In this document: positions 1 to 7,892 of the stretch, piece by piece
Position numbering within the stretch: position 1 is the stretch's first letter
Layout: each line of letters begins with the position of its first letter
Source of the DNA: Planctomycetota bacterium
GTDB taxonomy: Bacteria; Planctomycetota; SZUA-567; H5-PLA8
Length of the DNA stretch: 48,000 nt
Reading direction: 5' to 3'
NCBI GenBank assembly: GCA_023150555.1
Contig: JAKLKQ010000053.1
Location: 1-48,000, forward strand
Notes under the pieces: generated by a model
Database searches by the model: none
The model's input: only the letters and a program-made list of their open reading frames with translations
What the model was told of the DNA's origin: nothing
Position numbers and translations under genes: made by a program

Positions 1-111
1 TTCGACCTGCTGGTACGCATCGAGATCCCCACCGCGGGCGATCCGATTGTCCTCGAGACCACCGTCGAGATCCTGCGGTCGTCGCCGACATCGAAGACGT
101 GGAAACGCTAA
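1..111 (+). CDS. C-terminal end of an unknown protein (partial)
   Basis: Frame 1 is open from the window edge to a TAA at 109-111 and encodes the last 36 residues of a protein that begins outside the window. The segment alternates hydrophobic and acidic residues (LLVRIEIP, VLETTVEILR), as in a beta-strand-rich domain, and ends in a basic tail (KTWKR). I do not recognise the family. A PilZ-like or other small beta-barrel domain would fit, but nothing decides it. It borders a decayed insertion sequence, so it may itself be a truncated gene. Confidence 0.4.
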   Translation, partial: FDLLVRIEIPTAGDPIVLETTVEILRSSPTSKTWKR

Positions 112-409
112 GAGATTTGCGCCTCCTGACCCCTATCCAAGGGGGCTCTAGAACGGCGTTGGGCATAGCGCCCATTCTTTGGGGATGGGGTGGGCCAGCG
201 AATTAGGCCCCATAAAGTCCCTAATCGGACCCACTATAATCAGGCTTATAGGAGGTTCCTAGAGCTGTTGCGATCGCCGATAACGTCCGTATTCTTTCGC
301 ACATCTTGCGGGCGAGTCCCGAAAGATCGACGTGTTCTCCGTACACCATCCCTGGACCGTACGCAGAGGGCGGTGCAAGGCCCTTTGCAACGGGATCTAG
401 GGTCCGATT
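112..409. other. Gene-free stretch beside the IS remnant
   Basis: I see no credible gene here; the open frames are short and Arg-rich in several frames at once. The segment lies just beyond the transposase stop codon at 410-412 and may hold the lost outer end of the IS256-type fragment, but I could not recognise a terminal inverted repeat. Confidence 0.4.
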
Positions 410-1265
410 TCAAGCACTCTTTGACTCCGTCGCGCATTCGCGCTCCTGTTCGTACAGCCGTTCCATGGACAGATAGCGATTCGCGGACCACTGCGTGCCT
501 TCGATGTGCCGTAACCTGGCGGCGCAGAGCATAAACGCCAACAGGCCGTCGGAAAAGGCGCCGACCACCCGCGTGCGGCGGCGGATTTCGCGCAGCCTTC
601 CGTTGAACGAATCGACGCAGCTGTTCTCCCATGGACAGCCCGGCTCGATGCACAGCGTCTTGACCCGCACGCGGCCCAGCCAGTCCCTCACGGCCTTGGC
701 CGTAAAATCGGAGTCATTGTCCGATCGTATATGGTCCGGCGCGCCGCGCCGGACAAACAGGTCCGTCAGCCGCTAGAGTGCATCGTCGGCCGTCAGATTT
801 CTGGCCACGTCGATGGCCAGGCACTCCCGCGTGTATTCGTCGATCATCGTCAGCATGCGATACGAACGGCCGTCCTGGGTCCGATCCTGTACGAAATCGT
901 AACACCACACGTGGCTTGGCCGCTGCGGGCGCAGACGCACGCAGGAGCTGTCGTTCAACCACAGCTTGCGGCGTTTTGGTTGCCGCTTGGGTACTTTTAG
1001 ACCCTCACGCCGCCAGAGTCGCTCCACTCGTTTTATGGTTCACGCGCCAGCCGTCCTTGCCGAGTAGGGCATGGACTCTTCGGTAACCGTACCGGCCATA
1101 CTGCGTTGCCAATCGAACAATCGCTTCCACCAGCCTCGGTTCATCGTACCGTCGCTTCGCCATGCAGCGCTGCCCAAAACGCGATTGTCCCAGCGCTCGA
1201 CGAGCACGCCGCTCCGACAGGCCCAATTTCTCGCGAGCGCGGCGCACCGCCTCTCGGCGCTTCGA
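410..1265 (-). pseudogene. Broken IS3 OrfB transposase fused to an IS256-type C-terminus
   Basis: Read on the minus strand, the product starts around SKRREAVRRAREKLG and carries the HTH_21 and rve integrase domains of IS3 OrfB. There is a +1 shift in an A4 run near 1031-1036 (KDGWRVNHK then VERLWRREGLK) and an amber stop at 773-775. The DDE acidic residues are D in CYDFV, D in IRSDND, and D instead of the usual E in CVDSFNG. After SFNGRLR the sequence changes to EIRRRTRVVGAF and ARLRHIEGTQW, which matches the C-terminus of IS256-family (mutator) transposases rather than IS3. The frame ends at 410-412. The gene is non-functional and chimeric. The call rests on family motifs I know; no alignment was run. 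Confidence 0.8.
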
Positions 1266-1270
1266 CGGGG

Positions 1271-1551
1271 TTATAAGTTTGGGCCGGCAGCCTCCTTGAG
1301 AATAGCAATATCCAACGCTTGGTCGGCCGCCAACTTCTTTAGCCGGGCGTTTTCACGCTCAAGATCCTTGAAGCGCTTGGCCTGTTCGATCTTCAGACCG
1401 CCGTATTCCTTCCGCCACCGGTAGTAGGTCTGCTTGGATACCTCAATTTTCTTGCACACTGCGGGAACCGTCTGGCCCTTGGCCAACTCGACCTCCGCTT
1501 CACGAAGTTTGGAGATAATCTCTCTTCCGGCTTGAATCGCTTCCGCTTCAT
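1271..1551 (-). pseudogene. IS3 OrfA with a 2-bp insertion near the start
   Basis: The minus-strand frame encodes an IS3 OrfA: an N-terminal HTH (KGQTVPAVCKKIEVSKQTYYRWRKEYGG) and a coiled-coil tail (LERENARLKKLAADQALDIAILKE). The expected beginning MKRKRFKPEE (ATG at 1549-1551) lies in a different frame from the rest. An extra dinucleotide in a TCTCTC run at about 1519-1525 separates MKRKRFKPEE from IISKLREAEVELAKG. The stop at 1271-1273 overlaps the region where OrfB would be entered by programmed frameshifting, as in intact IS3 elements. The 2-bp insertion should abolish OrfA. Confidence 0.75.
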
Positions 1552-1627
1552 GGCCGCCACTTTCCAGGTTCAACATAGGGCTAACTCAAGCCCTACGCCT
1601 GGACCATATTTCGGGGGCTGGCCACCT

Positions 1628-1777
1628 AAAGGTGCCCAAGACTTGGCTCGCCATTCGGACATAAACTTGACAGTCTCTAGGTACAGCCATACCATCCTGG
1701 AGCAGCGGTCGGAGGCGGTGGCGAAGTTGCCCGATTTCGAAGCTCAAGCCAAGCGGCGCTCCAGTGCATCTAGGTAG
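1628..1777 (+). pseudogene. C-terminal scrap of a tyrosine recombinase
   Basis: The last 49 codons read KGAQDLARHSDINLTVSRYSH and on to a Lys/Arg-rich end. RHSD and SRYSH correspond to the H/W box and the nucleophilic tyrosine box of tyrosine recombinases, whose C-termini often run RYTHT...EAVAKLP. Everything upstream, including the catalytic Arg boxes, is missing. The fragment starts where the IS3 end appears to lie, so the IS probably inserted in or truncated the gene. It ends about 100 bp before the displaced tRNA-Leu half, the usual place for an integrase of an element sitting in that tRNA. Confidence 0.65.
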
Positions 1778-1875
1778 AAATCCACTGGGCGTTGCCTGGG
1801 CGTATTGCTGGGCATTTTTCCACGGGTTTTGGCGGATTAATACGGACCGTGACGGACTCTCCTAGAGGGAAAACT

Positions 1876-1920
1876 GGCGCCGGAGTGGCGGAATGGGCAG
1901 GCGCAGTGGATTCAAAATCC
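1876..1920 (+). repeat. Displaced 5' half of tRNA-Leu (distal attachment site)
   Basis: Forty-five bases repeat the 5' flank and 5' half of the tRNA-Leu at 19361, ending inside the anticodon arm (GATTCAAAATCC). I count two mismatches (1895 and 1901). The rest of the tRNA is absent and the sequence diverges at 1921. This is what integration into the anticodon region leaves behind: the original 5' half pushed to the far side of the island while the incoming element rebuilds the gene. Confidence 0.75.
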
Positions 1921-1931
1921 CGTTCGCTCTT

Positions 1932-1987
1932 GTAAGTCCTTATTTATCAATGCCATAAATTTGTCGGTTTACAGGATCGTTGACAGG
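1932..1987 (+). repeat. Arm-type repeat cluster at the distal end of the island
   Basis: Just inside the distal att core are TGTAAGTC (1931-1938), TGCCATAA (1951-1958), GTTTACAGG (1967-1975) and GTTGACAGG (1979-1987), followed by TTTTTGAC. The same words occur in the same orientation just inside the other end (19279-19357). They are plausible arm-type binding sites for the island recombinase. Confidence 0.45.
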
Positions 1988-2095
1988 TTTTTGACCCGGT
2001 GGATATGGAATCCACTGTTCCTACGGTGCTTCATGGGGCGTTCCTGTTGACCTTCAGGTTATCCAGGACCCTACGTAACCGTAAACTCCGCACTG

Positions 2096-3655
2096 TCAGT
2101 TCGGGGCGCGAAATTTTTCCCATTCAATTTTTAGCTTCCGCATGCGTGCCCTGAGAGTATGTGGGTTTATGTCGAGTAACTTTGCAGCTCCATGTTCTCC
2201 TTCAACGCGTCCACGTGTCAGCCGCAATACAGCTTCAATATGCGTGCGCATGGCTTCGTTCAGCGTTGATGTTCCTGAACTCCGATTCGCGGGAGCTATC
2301 GAAATTCCGGGTGAACCTCGGTCTATGGCCTGAGCGCCGCCCAAGGCCTTGGCGACCTCCAACTGCATCCCATCGCCCAGAAGAGCTGCTCTGTCCATAA
2401 CGGCCGAGAGTTCCCGGATATTGCCCGGCCAATCATAGGAGGCCAGCATTTGGAGGTCCTGCCGGGTTGGAGTTTGGGCTCGAATTCCGAACCTGCGCGC
2501 TGCGCGCTGCGCAAAGTGAGCTGCCAATGCCGGGATGTCCTGTTTGCGCTCGCGAAGCGGCGGCAGCACGACGGGGAATCCAGCCACGCGGTACCAGAGA
2601 TCTTCGCGAAACCGGCCATCCTGTACCATGGCCGGAAGATCGCGGTGCGTGGCGGCCACGATACGGACATTGACTCTAACGGGCCGCTCGCCACCTACGC
2701 GCTCAAATGCGCCTTCCTGCAGGACCCGCAGGAGCCGAACCTGTGCCGGTGGCGGCAGGTCGCCGATCTCGTCTAGGAGAAGCGTTCCGCCGTCCGCACG
2801 CTCAAACCAACCTTTCCGAGATGCGGTCGCGCCGGTGAATGCGCCTTTCTCGTGCCCAAAGAGTTCCGAGTCGATCAACTCGGGCGGTATCGCACCGCAA
2901 TTGACGCGAATGAATGGCCCCTTTGCATGCGGCGATTGCTCGTGGATCGCCCGAGCGATTACTTCCTTTCCGGAGCCCGTCTCGCCTAGGATGAGGACCG
3001 CTATATCGGACTTGGCGACCAGCGCGACTCGCTGCATCACCGGAAGCAATCCGCTGTCGCCGCCAATGATCGTATCAACCAGTTCGTCCCGGCCTAGCCG
3101 GGTAAGTGCAGATCGCTTGTCGGCCTCCGCGGCCTCGCGTAGTGCATTCAACTCGTGGAGTCGGCGATCGTTCTCCAGCGCAACCGAAAAGGGCTCGATA
3201 AGGGAATCGGCCATCTTCACGTGCTGGGCCTCAAATTGCGCCGGCGGGTGGGCGCGCAACAACAGCGCACCCGCCAGGCCGTGTTCGCTCGACAACGGTC
3301 CAGCCATCCATGAGTTGTCCAGATCATGGACAGCCAAGATGCGCATCACTTCCGGGACCCCATCCCCTTTGCGATAGCAGAGGGTCGCCTGGCTTGACAG
3401 CCAGTCCTGCAGGATCTGGCGCTCTGTCTTTCGAAGGGGTTTAGGAGGCGGCATTCCAGCGCTGGCGTCGGTCTTCAACCCAATCGCGCTTGGAACCGCC
3501 AAACCGTGGTCGAACTCGAAGGCCCAGACCCACAGTTGGTCGATCGGCATTCGATGCGTGAGGATGCGTGCGATGATCTCCGCCGACTGCTCAATCTCGA
3601 TGTGGCGGCAGGCCTCTCGCCAGACATCAAGTAGGATTCCTTGAAAGTGCTCCAT
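2096..3655 (-). CDS. Sigma-54-dependent transcriptional activator with GAF-like sensor
   Basis: A bacterial enhancer-binding protein of 519 residues. Residues 8-165 look like a GAF-type sensor. The central AAA+ domain has Walker A GETGSGKE (about 224-231), the sigma-54 contact loop GAFTGA (271-276), Walker B LLLDEIGD (about 293) and the usual FREDLWYR region. A Fis-type helix-turn-helix closes the protein (AAKLLDINPHTLRARM, about 490-505). No receiver domain is present, so it probably senses a ligand rather than a phosphate. ATG at 3653-3655 is taken as the start; TTG at 3659-3661 is in frame. It is divergent from cysK, with phased repeats and a -24/-12-like promoter between them, so it most likely activates the sulfur operon. 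The inducer is unknown; sulfur limitation is an inference from the neighbours. Confidence 0.88.
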   Translation of the reverse strand: MEHFQGILLDVWREACRHIEIEQSAEIIARILTHRMPIDQLWVWAFEFDHGLAVPSAIGLKTDASAGMPPPKPLRKTERQILQDWLSSQATLCYRKGDGVPEVMRILAVHDLDNSWMAGPLSSEHGLAGALLLRAHPPAQFEAQHVKMADSLIEPFSVALENDRRLHELNALREAAEADKRSALTRLGRDELVDTIIGGDSGLLPVMQRVALVAKSDIAVLILGETGSGKEVIARAIHEQSPHAKGPFIRVNCGAIPPELIDSELFGHEKGAFTGATASRKGWFERADGGTLLLDEIGDLPPPAQVRLLRVLQEGAFERVGGERPVRVNVRIVAATHRDLPAMVQDGRFREDLWYRVAGFPVVLPPLRERKQDIPALAAHFAQRAARRFGIRAQTPTRQDLQMLASYDWPGNIRELSAVMDRAALLGDGMQLEVAKALGGAQAIDRGSPGISIAPANRSSGTSTLNEAMRTHIEAVLRLTRGRVEGEHGAAKLLDINPHTLRARMRKLKIEWEKFRAPN

Positions 3656-3679
3656 CAACAAAGGCTACCAGCAAATAAT

Positions 3680-3732
3680 ATAGAAATCCATCGTATATAA
3701 TAGTAAATCCCGTTATATTTGATAGTAAGTCC
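3680..3732. promoter_or_regulatory. Three helically phased direct repeats (candidate activator sites)
   Basis: ATAGAAATCC (3680-3689), ATAGTAAATCC (3700-3710) and ATAGTAAGTCC (3722-3732) repeat at about 20 and 22 bp, two helical turns apart. They lie 70-120 bp upstream of the candidate sigma-54 promoter and within 80 bp of the divergent activator gene, where enhancer sites for such an activator are expected. Confidence 0.5.
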
Positions 3733-3757
3733 TATCGCTAGTCTGGAGGTCATTCTC

Positions 3758-3769
3758 GTAACATGTTAC
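3758..3769. promoter_or_regulatory. Perfect 12-bp palindrome in the cys divergon
   Basis: GTAACATGTTAC is its own reverse complement and lies between the phased repeats and the candidate sigma-54 promoter. It could be a dimer binding site for the activator or for a second regulator. Confidence 0.35.
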
Positions 3770-3799
3770 TAAATAGCATCTTACGATAAAATCCTTATT

Positions 3800-3815
3800 T
3801 GGCACTCGTGTTGAT
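3800..3815 (+). promoter_or_regulatory. Candidate sigma-54 promoter of cysK operon
   Basis: TGGCAC at 3800-3805 is a perfect -24 element. After five bases it is followed by TTGAT (3811-3815), close to the -12 consensus TTGCA, with the required ten bases between the GG (3801-3802) and the -12 G (3813). The -12 element has A instead of the usual C after the G, which would weaken it. A start point near 3825 would give a short leader before cysK at 3853. The divergent activator with a GAFTGA loop supports the call. Confidence 0.6.
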
Positions 3816-3852
3816 ATAGGAGGCTCCAACTACTGGACTAGGAGCCTGTGCC

Positions 3853-4842
3853 GTGCTGCAGCACACAACCTTTCCTAACATCACCAGCACCATTGGGCGA
3901 ACTCCCATGGTTCACCTCAGTCGCTTGCTTCCTGCCGACCATGCCAAGGTGTTGCTGAAGCTTGAGTTCTTTAATCCGCTTTCCAGTGTTAAGGACCGCA
4001 TTGGTCGCGCCATGATCGAAGATGCCGAGCGCGCGGGAAAGATTGCGCCTGGCAAGACCCACATCATCGAACCGACCAGCGGGAATACCGGGATTGCTTT
4101 GGCGTTCGTAGCGGCTGCCAAAGGCTACCGCCTCACCCTGACCATGCCCGAGTCTATGAGCTATGAGCGCCGCGCGCTGCTCCTGGCCCTCGGCGCAAAT
4201 CTCGAACTGACACCGGCCCCGCTGGCGATGAAAGGAGCCATCCAACGCGCCCAGGAACTGGTGGAAAGGACCCCAGGCGGATGGACGCCTCAACAGTTTG
4301 ACAATCCGGCAAACCCGAAAATCCACGAGGAGACCACCGGTCCCGAGATCTGGGCAGATACCGGTGGCAAGGTTGACCTCCTGGTTGCCGGTGTTGGCAC
4401 GGGCGGCACCATCACCGGTACGACACGATACCTTCGCACCAAGAACCCGGATCTAGAGGCCATCGCAGTCGAGCCTGCCGAATCGCCAGTGATCTCGGGC
4501 GGCAAGCCTGGTCCGCACCGCGTTCAGGGCATAGGCGCAGGGTTCATCCCCGAAAACCTGGACCGAGACCTGCTGGATAGTGTCGAACTCGTCTCGGCCG
4601 AGGAATCGTTCCAGTGGGCCAGAAGGCTGGCGCGCGAGGAAGGCATCCTGGGCGGCATCAGCACAGGTGCCAACCTGGCCGCAGCCGCTCGGCTCGCAGC
4701 CAACCCAGCCCGCCGCGGGGCAACCATCGTCACCTTCGCCCCCAGCTTCGGCGAGCGGTATCTGACAACGCCTCTGTTCGATTTCGCCGGCGCCAAGCCC
4801 AGCGAACCAGAGTTTGGCGATCCTGTGTGCCTGCGAATCTAA
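3853..4842 (+). CDS. cysK: Cysteine synthase (O-acetylserine sulfhydrylase)
   Basis: A PLP enzyme that makes cysteine from O-acetylserine and sulfide. At 329 residues it has family length. The PLP lysine is in SSVKDRIG (K47), the substrate loop is PTSGNTG (74-80), the phosphate-binding loop is GVGTGGTITG (180-189), and ISTGANLAAA (269-278) closes the site. The start is GTG at 3853, with AGGAG at 3840-3844. It is the first gene of the sulfur operon and is followed after 10 bp by the YezD-like gene. Its placement ahead of sulfate-uptake genes suggests a self-contained sulfur-scavenging set, although no sulfate-reduction genes are present. The C-terminal 30 residues are more divergent than the core. 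Confidence 0.93.
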   Translation: MLQHTTFPNITSTIGRTPMVHLSRLLPADHAKVLLKLEFFNPLSSVKDRIGRAMIEDAERAGKIAPGKTHIIEPTSGNTGIALAFVAAAKGYRLTLTMPESMSYERRALLLALGANLELTPAPLAMKGAIQRAQELVERTPGGWTPQQFDNPANPKIHEETTGPEIWADTGGKVDLLVAGVGTGGTITGTTRYLRTKNPDLEAIAVEPAESPVISGGKPGPHRVQGIGAGFIPENLDRDLLDSVELVSAEESFQWARRLAREEGILGGISTGANLAAAARLAANPARRGATIVTFAPSFGERYLTTPLFDFAGAKPSEPEFGDPVCLRI

Positions 4843-4852
4843 GGGGAAAGCA

Positions 4853-5053
4853 ATGGGTGGGTTCAAGTTGCCTTCGAGAGGACCTAAGGACGGCATGGAA
4901 TCCATTTGGACTCAGATTGAACGAGCGTTGGATGGCCTGAAGTTCGGGTCCGTCGAGCTAACCGTACACGAAGGAGAAGTAGTCCAGATCGAGCGCAAGG
5001 AAAAGGTGCGGCTACCGCGTGGATCAAATCGAGGACAAAGGGAAAGCGAGTGA
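4853..5053 (+). CDS. Small YezD-like (DUF2292) protein
   Basis: A 66-residue protein with the DUF2292 pattern: an IWTQIERALDGLKFGSVEL segment followed by VHEGEVVQIERKEKVRLP. Members of this family are short and commonly sit beside cysteine or sulfate assimilation genes; their biochemical role is unsettled. ATG at 4853 is preceded by AAGGGG; an internal ATG at 4895 would leave only the conserved part. The first 14 residues (GGFKLPSRGPKDGM) and the polar tail are not part of the family core. It sits between cysK and the porin in the same operon. Confidence 0.75.
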   Translation: MGGFKLPSRGPKDGMESIWTQIERALDGLKFGSVELTVHEGEVVQIERKEKVRLPRGSNRGQRESE

Positions 5054-5154
5054 AGGTTCAAAGAGCAGAACGACCGGGCCACCGGAGGAACCATTACGGT
5101 TGCGGCAGCCCACCAGAAACCTGGAGTTTGCCGAGTAGATCGAAGGAGTTTCCC

Positions 5155-6729
5155 ATGGGCAGGCGTTGGATGTGGATCAATTGGATAGCAGCGGTGGCTC
5201 TGCTGCACACCTTTTCGGCGAACGCCGAAGAGGACTTGAGGGCGGAAGTTGCGGCGATGAAGCAGCAGCTCCAGAAAATGGAAGCGCTGCAAAAGGAAGT
5301 ATCTGCTTTACGGCAAGAGCGTATCGCGGCGAGGCCTATTGCAGAGTCGAAAGCCGATCAGGCCATTGATGCGAAGTATGGTCCCGGGGCATCCGCTGTC
5401 AGCAAGAAAGGGAAGCTGACCTTGGGAGGCCTGATCCAGATCTGGTACTATGGCATCCAGAATGACAATCTAGGTTTCTTCGGAGACCTGACGCCAGACG
5501 CACCGTTGGGCGGCGATACGAACGAGACGAAGGATAACGATTCGTTCCGCGTTCGACGGACCCAGCTCAAGTTTACACTCGACTTAAACGACTACGTGCG
5601 AGGCTACGTGATGCTGGACGCCTCGCGTGACGCACTTTCCTTTCCAAGCCTCAATTCGAACCTGGGGACGGCCCTGCGCGGCCGGACGAACGAAGGCTCT
5701 TCGGCCGTAACCCGCGTACGTTCTGGCGAGAATGGGGCAGGCCGATTCTTCCAGGATGGATGGATCCGATTCCGCAAGATCCTGCCGCACCACGAAGTCC
5801 AGATTGGCCAATACAAGCCCTTCCTTGGAGAGGAAGGCATCCGCTCGGCAGCAGAACTCGACTTCGCGGAGCGCTCCCTGATCGGCCAAACCTATGCCAA
5901 GCGTGACTTGGGCCTCACGCTCCTGGGCACCTGGTGGGACGACCGGCTGCAATACCAGGCGGGCGTTTTCAACTCGGCAGGCAATCACCACGGCTCCTCC
6001 GGCGACTACCAGAACCGAAGCGACGACAACGACGAGAAGGACATCGCCTTGCGCCTGCAGGTCCGACCGGTATGGAAGGACCGCTCTTGGGGCTCGCTGG
6101 AGCTGGGCGCTTCCACCCAGTTCGGCCTACATGGCGAAGCCGGAAATCCGTCGCCGGATGGAGCAGACACCGGTTCCGATCCGGACAACCCTGTCGACGG
6201 GCTCAACTTGCGAAGAACCTGGGCCTCGCGCCACTACGCTTGGCTATATTATGCGCCTGGCGGTCCGGTGCGGGGCTGGTGGCTGCGCGGCGAATGGGGC
6301 TGGATGAAGGATCGCAACGCCCCAGCATCGGTTCGTGGCTTTCCCCAGTCGTCAGGAACCTTGGTCCAGGACGCTCCCAACCCTTTCTCCACTCAGGGGT
6401 GGTACTTCGCCACCGGGTACAAGGTCGGTGACAGCATCTGGGCCGGCGACGTTCCCAAGGCATTCAAAAACTTCGAGTTCGTTTATCGGTACGAGACTTT
6501 CCAGAACGTCACCGTCGGCGACCTTGTTCGACCGGAAACTCGCACGGACGTATTTGCGACCAGCATCCACACGGCAGGAATCAATTACTACATCAGCGGG
6601 CACAACGCCAAGGTCCAGGCGAACTACAACTGGGTCAACGACCCGGACGAAGGAAACAACGCGGAGGCCCGTGGCTTCCGGGAAGTGCGCAACGACAGTT
6701 TCATAGTCAACTTCCAGGTCGCCTGGTAG
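5155..6729 (+). CDS. Outer-membrane porin, OprO/OprP type
   Basis: A 524-residue exported beta-barrel. A signal peptide (MGRRWMWINWIAAVALLHTFSANA) is followed by a short coiled coil (LRAEVAAMKQQLQKMEALQK) that would sit in the periplasm. The remainder alternates aromatic and polar residues as in phosphate-selective porins O/P (RRTQLKFTLDLND, QIGQYKPFLGEEG) and ends in a terminal Trp (VNFQVAW), a typical outer-membrane insertion signal. ATG at 5155 has AAGGAG six bases upstream; an upstream in-frame GTG at 5050 would place residues ahead of the signal peptide. Between cysK and a sulfate-binding protein, it probably passes sulfate or other sulfur oxyanions, but the anion specificity is inferred. 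Confidence 0.83.
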   Translation: MGRRWMWINWIAAVALLHTFSANAEEDLRAEVAAMKQQLQKMEALQKEVSALRQERIAARPIAESKADQAIDAKYGPGASAVSKKGKLTLGGLIQIWYYGIQNDNLGFFGDLTPDAPLGGDTNETKDNDSFRVRRTQLKFTLDLNDYVRGYVMLDASRDALSFPSLNSNLGTALRGRTNEGSSAVTRVRSGENGAGRFFQDGWIRFRKILPHHEVQIGQYKPFLGEEGIRSAAELDFAERSLIGQTYAKRDLGLTLLGTWWDDRLQYQAGVFNSAGNHHGSSGDYQNRSDDNDEKDIALRLQVRPVWKDRSWGSLELGASTQFGLHGEAGNPSPDGADTGSDPDNPVDGLNLRRTWASRHYAWLYYAPGGPVRGWWLRGEWGWMKDRNAPASVRGFPQSSGTLVQDAPNPFSTQGWYFATGYKVGDSIWAGDVPKAFKNFEFVYRYETFQNVTVGDLVRPETRTDVFATSIHTAGINYYISGHNAKVQANYNWVNDPDEGNNAEARGFREVRNDSFIVNFQVAW

Positions 6730-6763
6730 CGGCTTGGTTTGGAAACATCCAAAGGAGAGACCC

Positions 6764-7780
6764 ATGACCGGGCTTAGCTTTAGAGTAATCGCTGTTGCAG
6801 TAATCTTCGCAGTACTGGGAGCATTCACAGCAGTCGCGGCGGAGTTCGAACTGCTGAATGTCAGTTACGATCCGACGCGCGAGCTGTATACGGAGTTCAA
6901 TGCAGCGTTCGCAAAGCACTGGAAGGGTAAGACAGGCGACAGCGTAACGATAAAGCAGTCCCACGGGGGATCAGGAAAACAGGCACGTTCGGTAATCGAC
7001 GGACTGGAAGCCGACGTGGTGACGCTGGCTTTGGCTGGGGACATCGACGCGATCGCGCAGAAAAGCGATGTCCTCCCCAAGGACTGGCTAAAAAAATTGC
7101 CCAACAACAGCGCACCCTATACCTCGACGATCAACTTTCTCGTACGCAAAGGAAATCCAAAGGGAATTAAGGACTGGGACGACCTGGTCAAAGATGGCGT
7201 ATCGGTCATTACGCCCAATCCGAAGACCAGCGGCGGCGCGCGATGGAACTACCTCGCAGCTTGGGCGTTCGCACTGAAGAAATACGGTAACAGCGAGGAG
7301 AAAGCCCAGGAGTTCGTCGGCAAACTCTTCAAGAACGTCGAAGTGCTCGACAGCGGCGCCCGCGGATCGACAACCACCTTCACCGAGCGCGGCATCGGCG
7401 ATGTGCTCATCTCCTGGGAAAACGAAGCTTTCCTGGCGATCAAGGAGCTGGGCGCCGACAAATTCGAAGCCGTATATCCATCCCTCAGCATCCTTGCCGA
7501 GCCGTCGGTGGCTTTGGTGGATCGAAATGCCCAGAAGAAGGGAAACCTCGACGTCGCCAAGGCCTACCTGGAATACCTCTATACGCCTGAAGGCCAGGAG
7601 ATTGCGGCGAAGAATTTTTATCGCCCGAGAGATCCCAAAGTCGCCGAGAAGTTCAAGGAAAAATTCCCTGCCGTTGAACTGGTCACCATCGACCAATCGT
7701 TTGGAGGTTGGGCGAAGGCGCAAAAGGTCCACTTTGCCAACGGCGGGATCTTTGACCAGATCTACCAGCCATCAAAATGA
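6764..7780 (+). CDS. sbp: Periplasmic sulfate-binding protein
   Basis: A 338-residue solute receptor for the sulfate ABC transporter. A signal peptide ends near AVAAEF. The mature N-terminus LLNVSYDPTRELY and the motif QSHGGSGKQARSV are hallmarks of Sbp/CysP, with later conserved blocks DVVTLALAGDIDAI and NPKTSGGARWNYLAAW. ATG at 6764 has AAAGGAGA upstream. It follows the porin by 34 bp and precedes cysT by 112 bp. Sbp versus CysP (thiosulfate-type) cannot be separated by eye. Such receptors also accept chromate to some extent, relevant to the facing chromate genes. Confidence 0.93.
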   Translation: MTGLSFRVIAVAVIFAVLGAFTAVAAEFELLNVSYDPTRELYTEFNAAFAKHWKGKTGDSVTIKQSHGGSGKQARSVIDGLEADVVTLALAGDIDAIAQKSDVLPKDWLKKLPNNSAPYTSTINFLVRKGNPKGIKDWDDLVKDGVSVITPNPKTSGGARWNYLAAWAFALKKYGNSEEKAQEFVGKLFKNVEVLDSGARGSTTTFTERGIGDVLISWENEAFLAIKELGADKFEAVYPSLSILAEPSVALVDRNAQKKGNLDVAKAYLEYLYTPEGQEIAAKNFYRPRDPKVAEKFKEKFPAVELVTIDQSFGGWAKAQKVHFANGGIFDQIYQPSK

Positions 7781-7892
7781 GGGTTCGGGTGCGCACCTAA
7801 GCTAGGGTATTGGGATCCCTCGGAGCCTTGGCCGGGATTTCGAGGCGTCTTGACCGTCCGCACCCTGTGCGACAGCACGAGGACATAGAGCA

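Larger units (their letters stand above)
410..1624 (-). mobile_element. Degraded IS3-family element with an IS256-type tail
   Basis: On the minus strand the element has the classic IS3 layout: OrfA with a helix-turn-helix and leucine-zipper-like tail, followed in another frame by an OrfB integrase. The outer end near OrfA reads, on the minus strand, TGGCCAGCCCCCGAAATATG, starting at 1624. It begins with TG as IS3 ends do, and the recombinase fragment resumes directly beyond it. The opposite IS3 end is absent because the transposase switches at about 590 into sequence resembling the C-terminus of an IS256/mutator transposase. Several frameshifts and an internal stop make it inactive. Confidence 0.75.
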
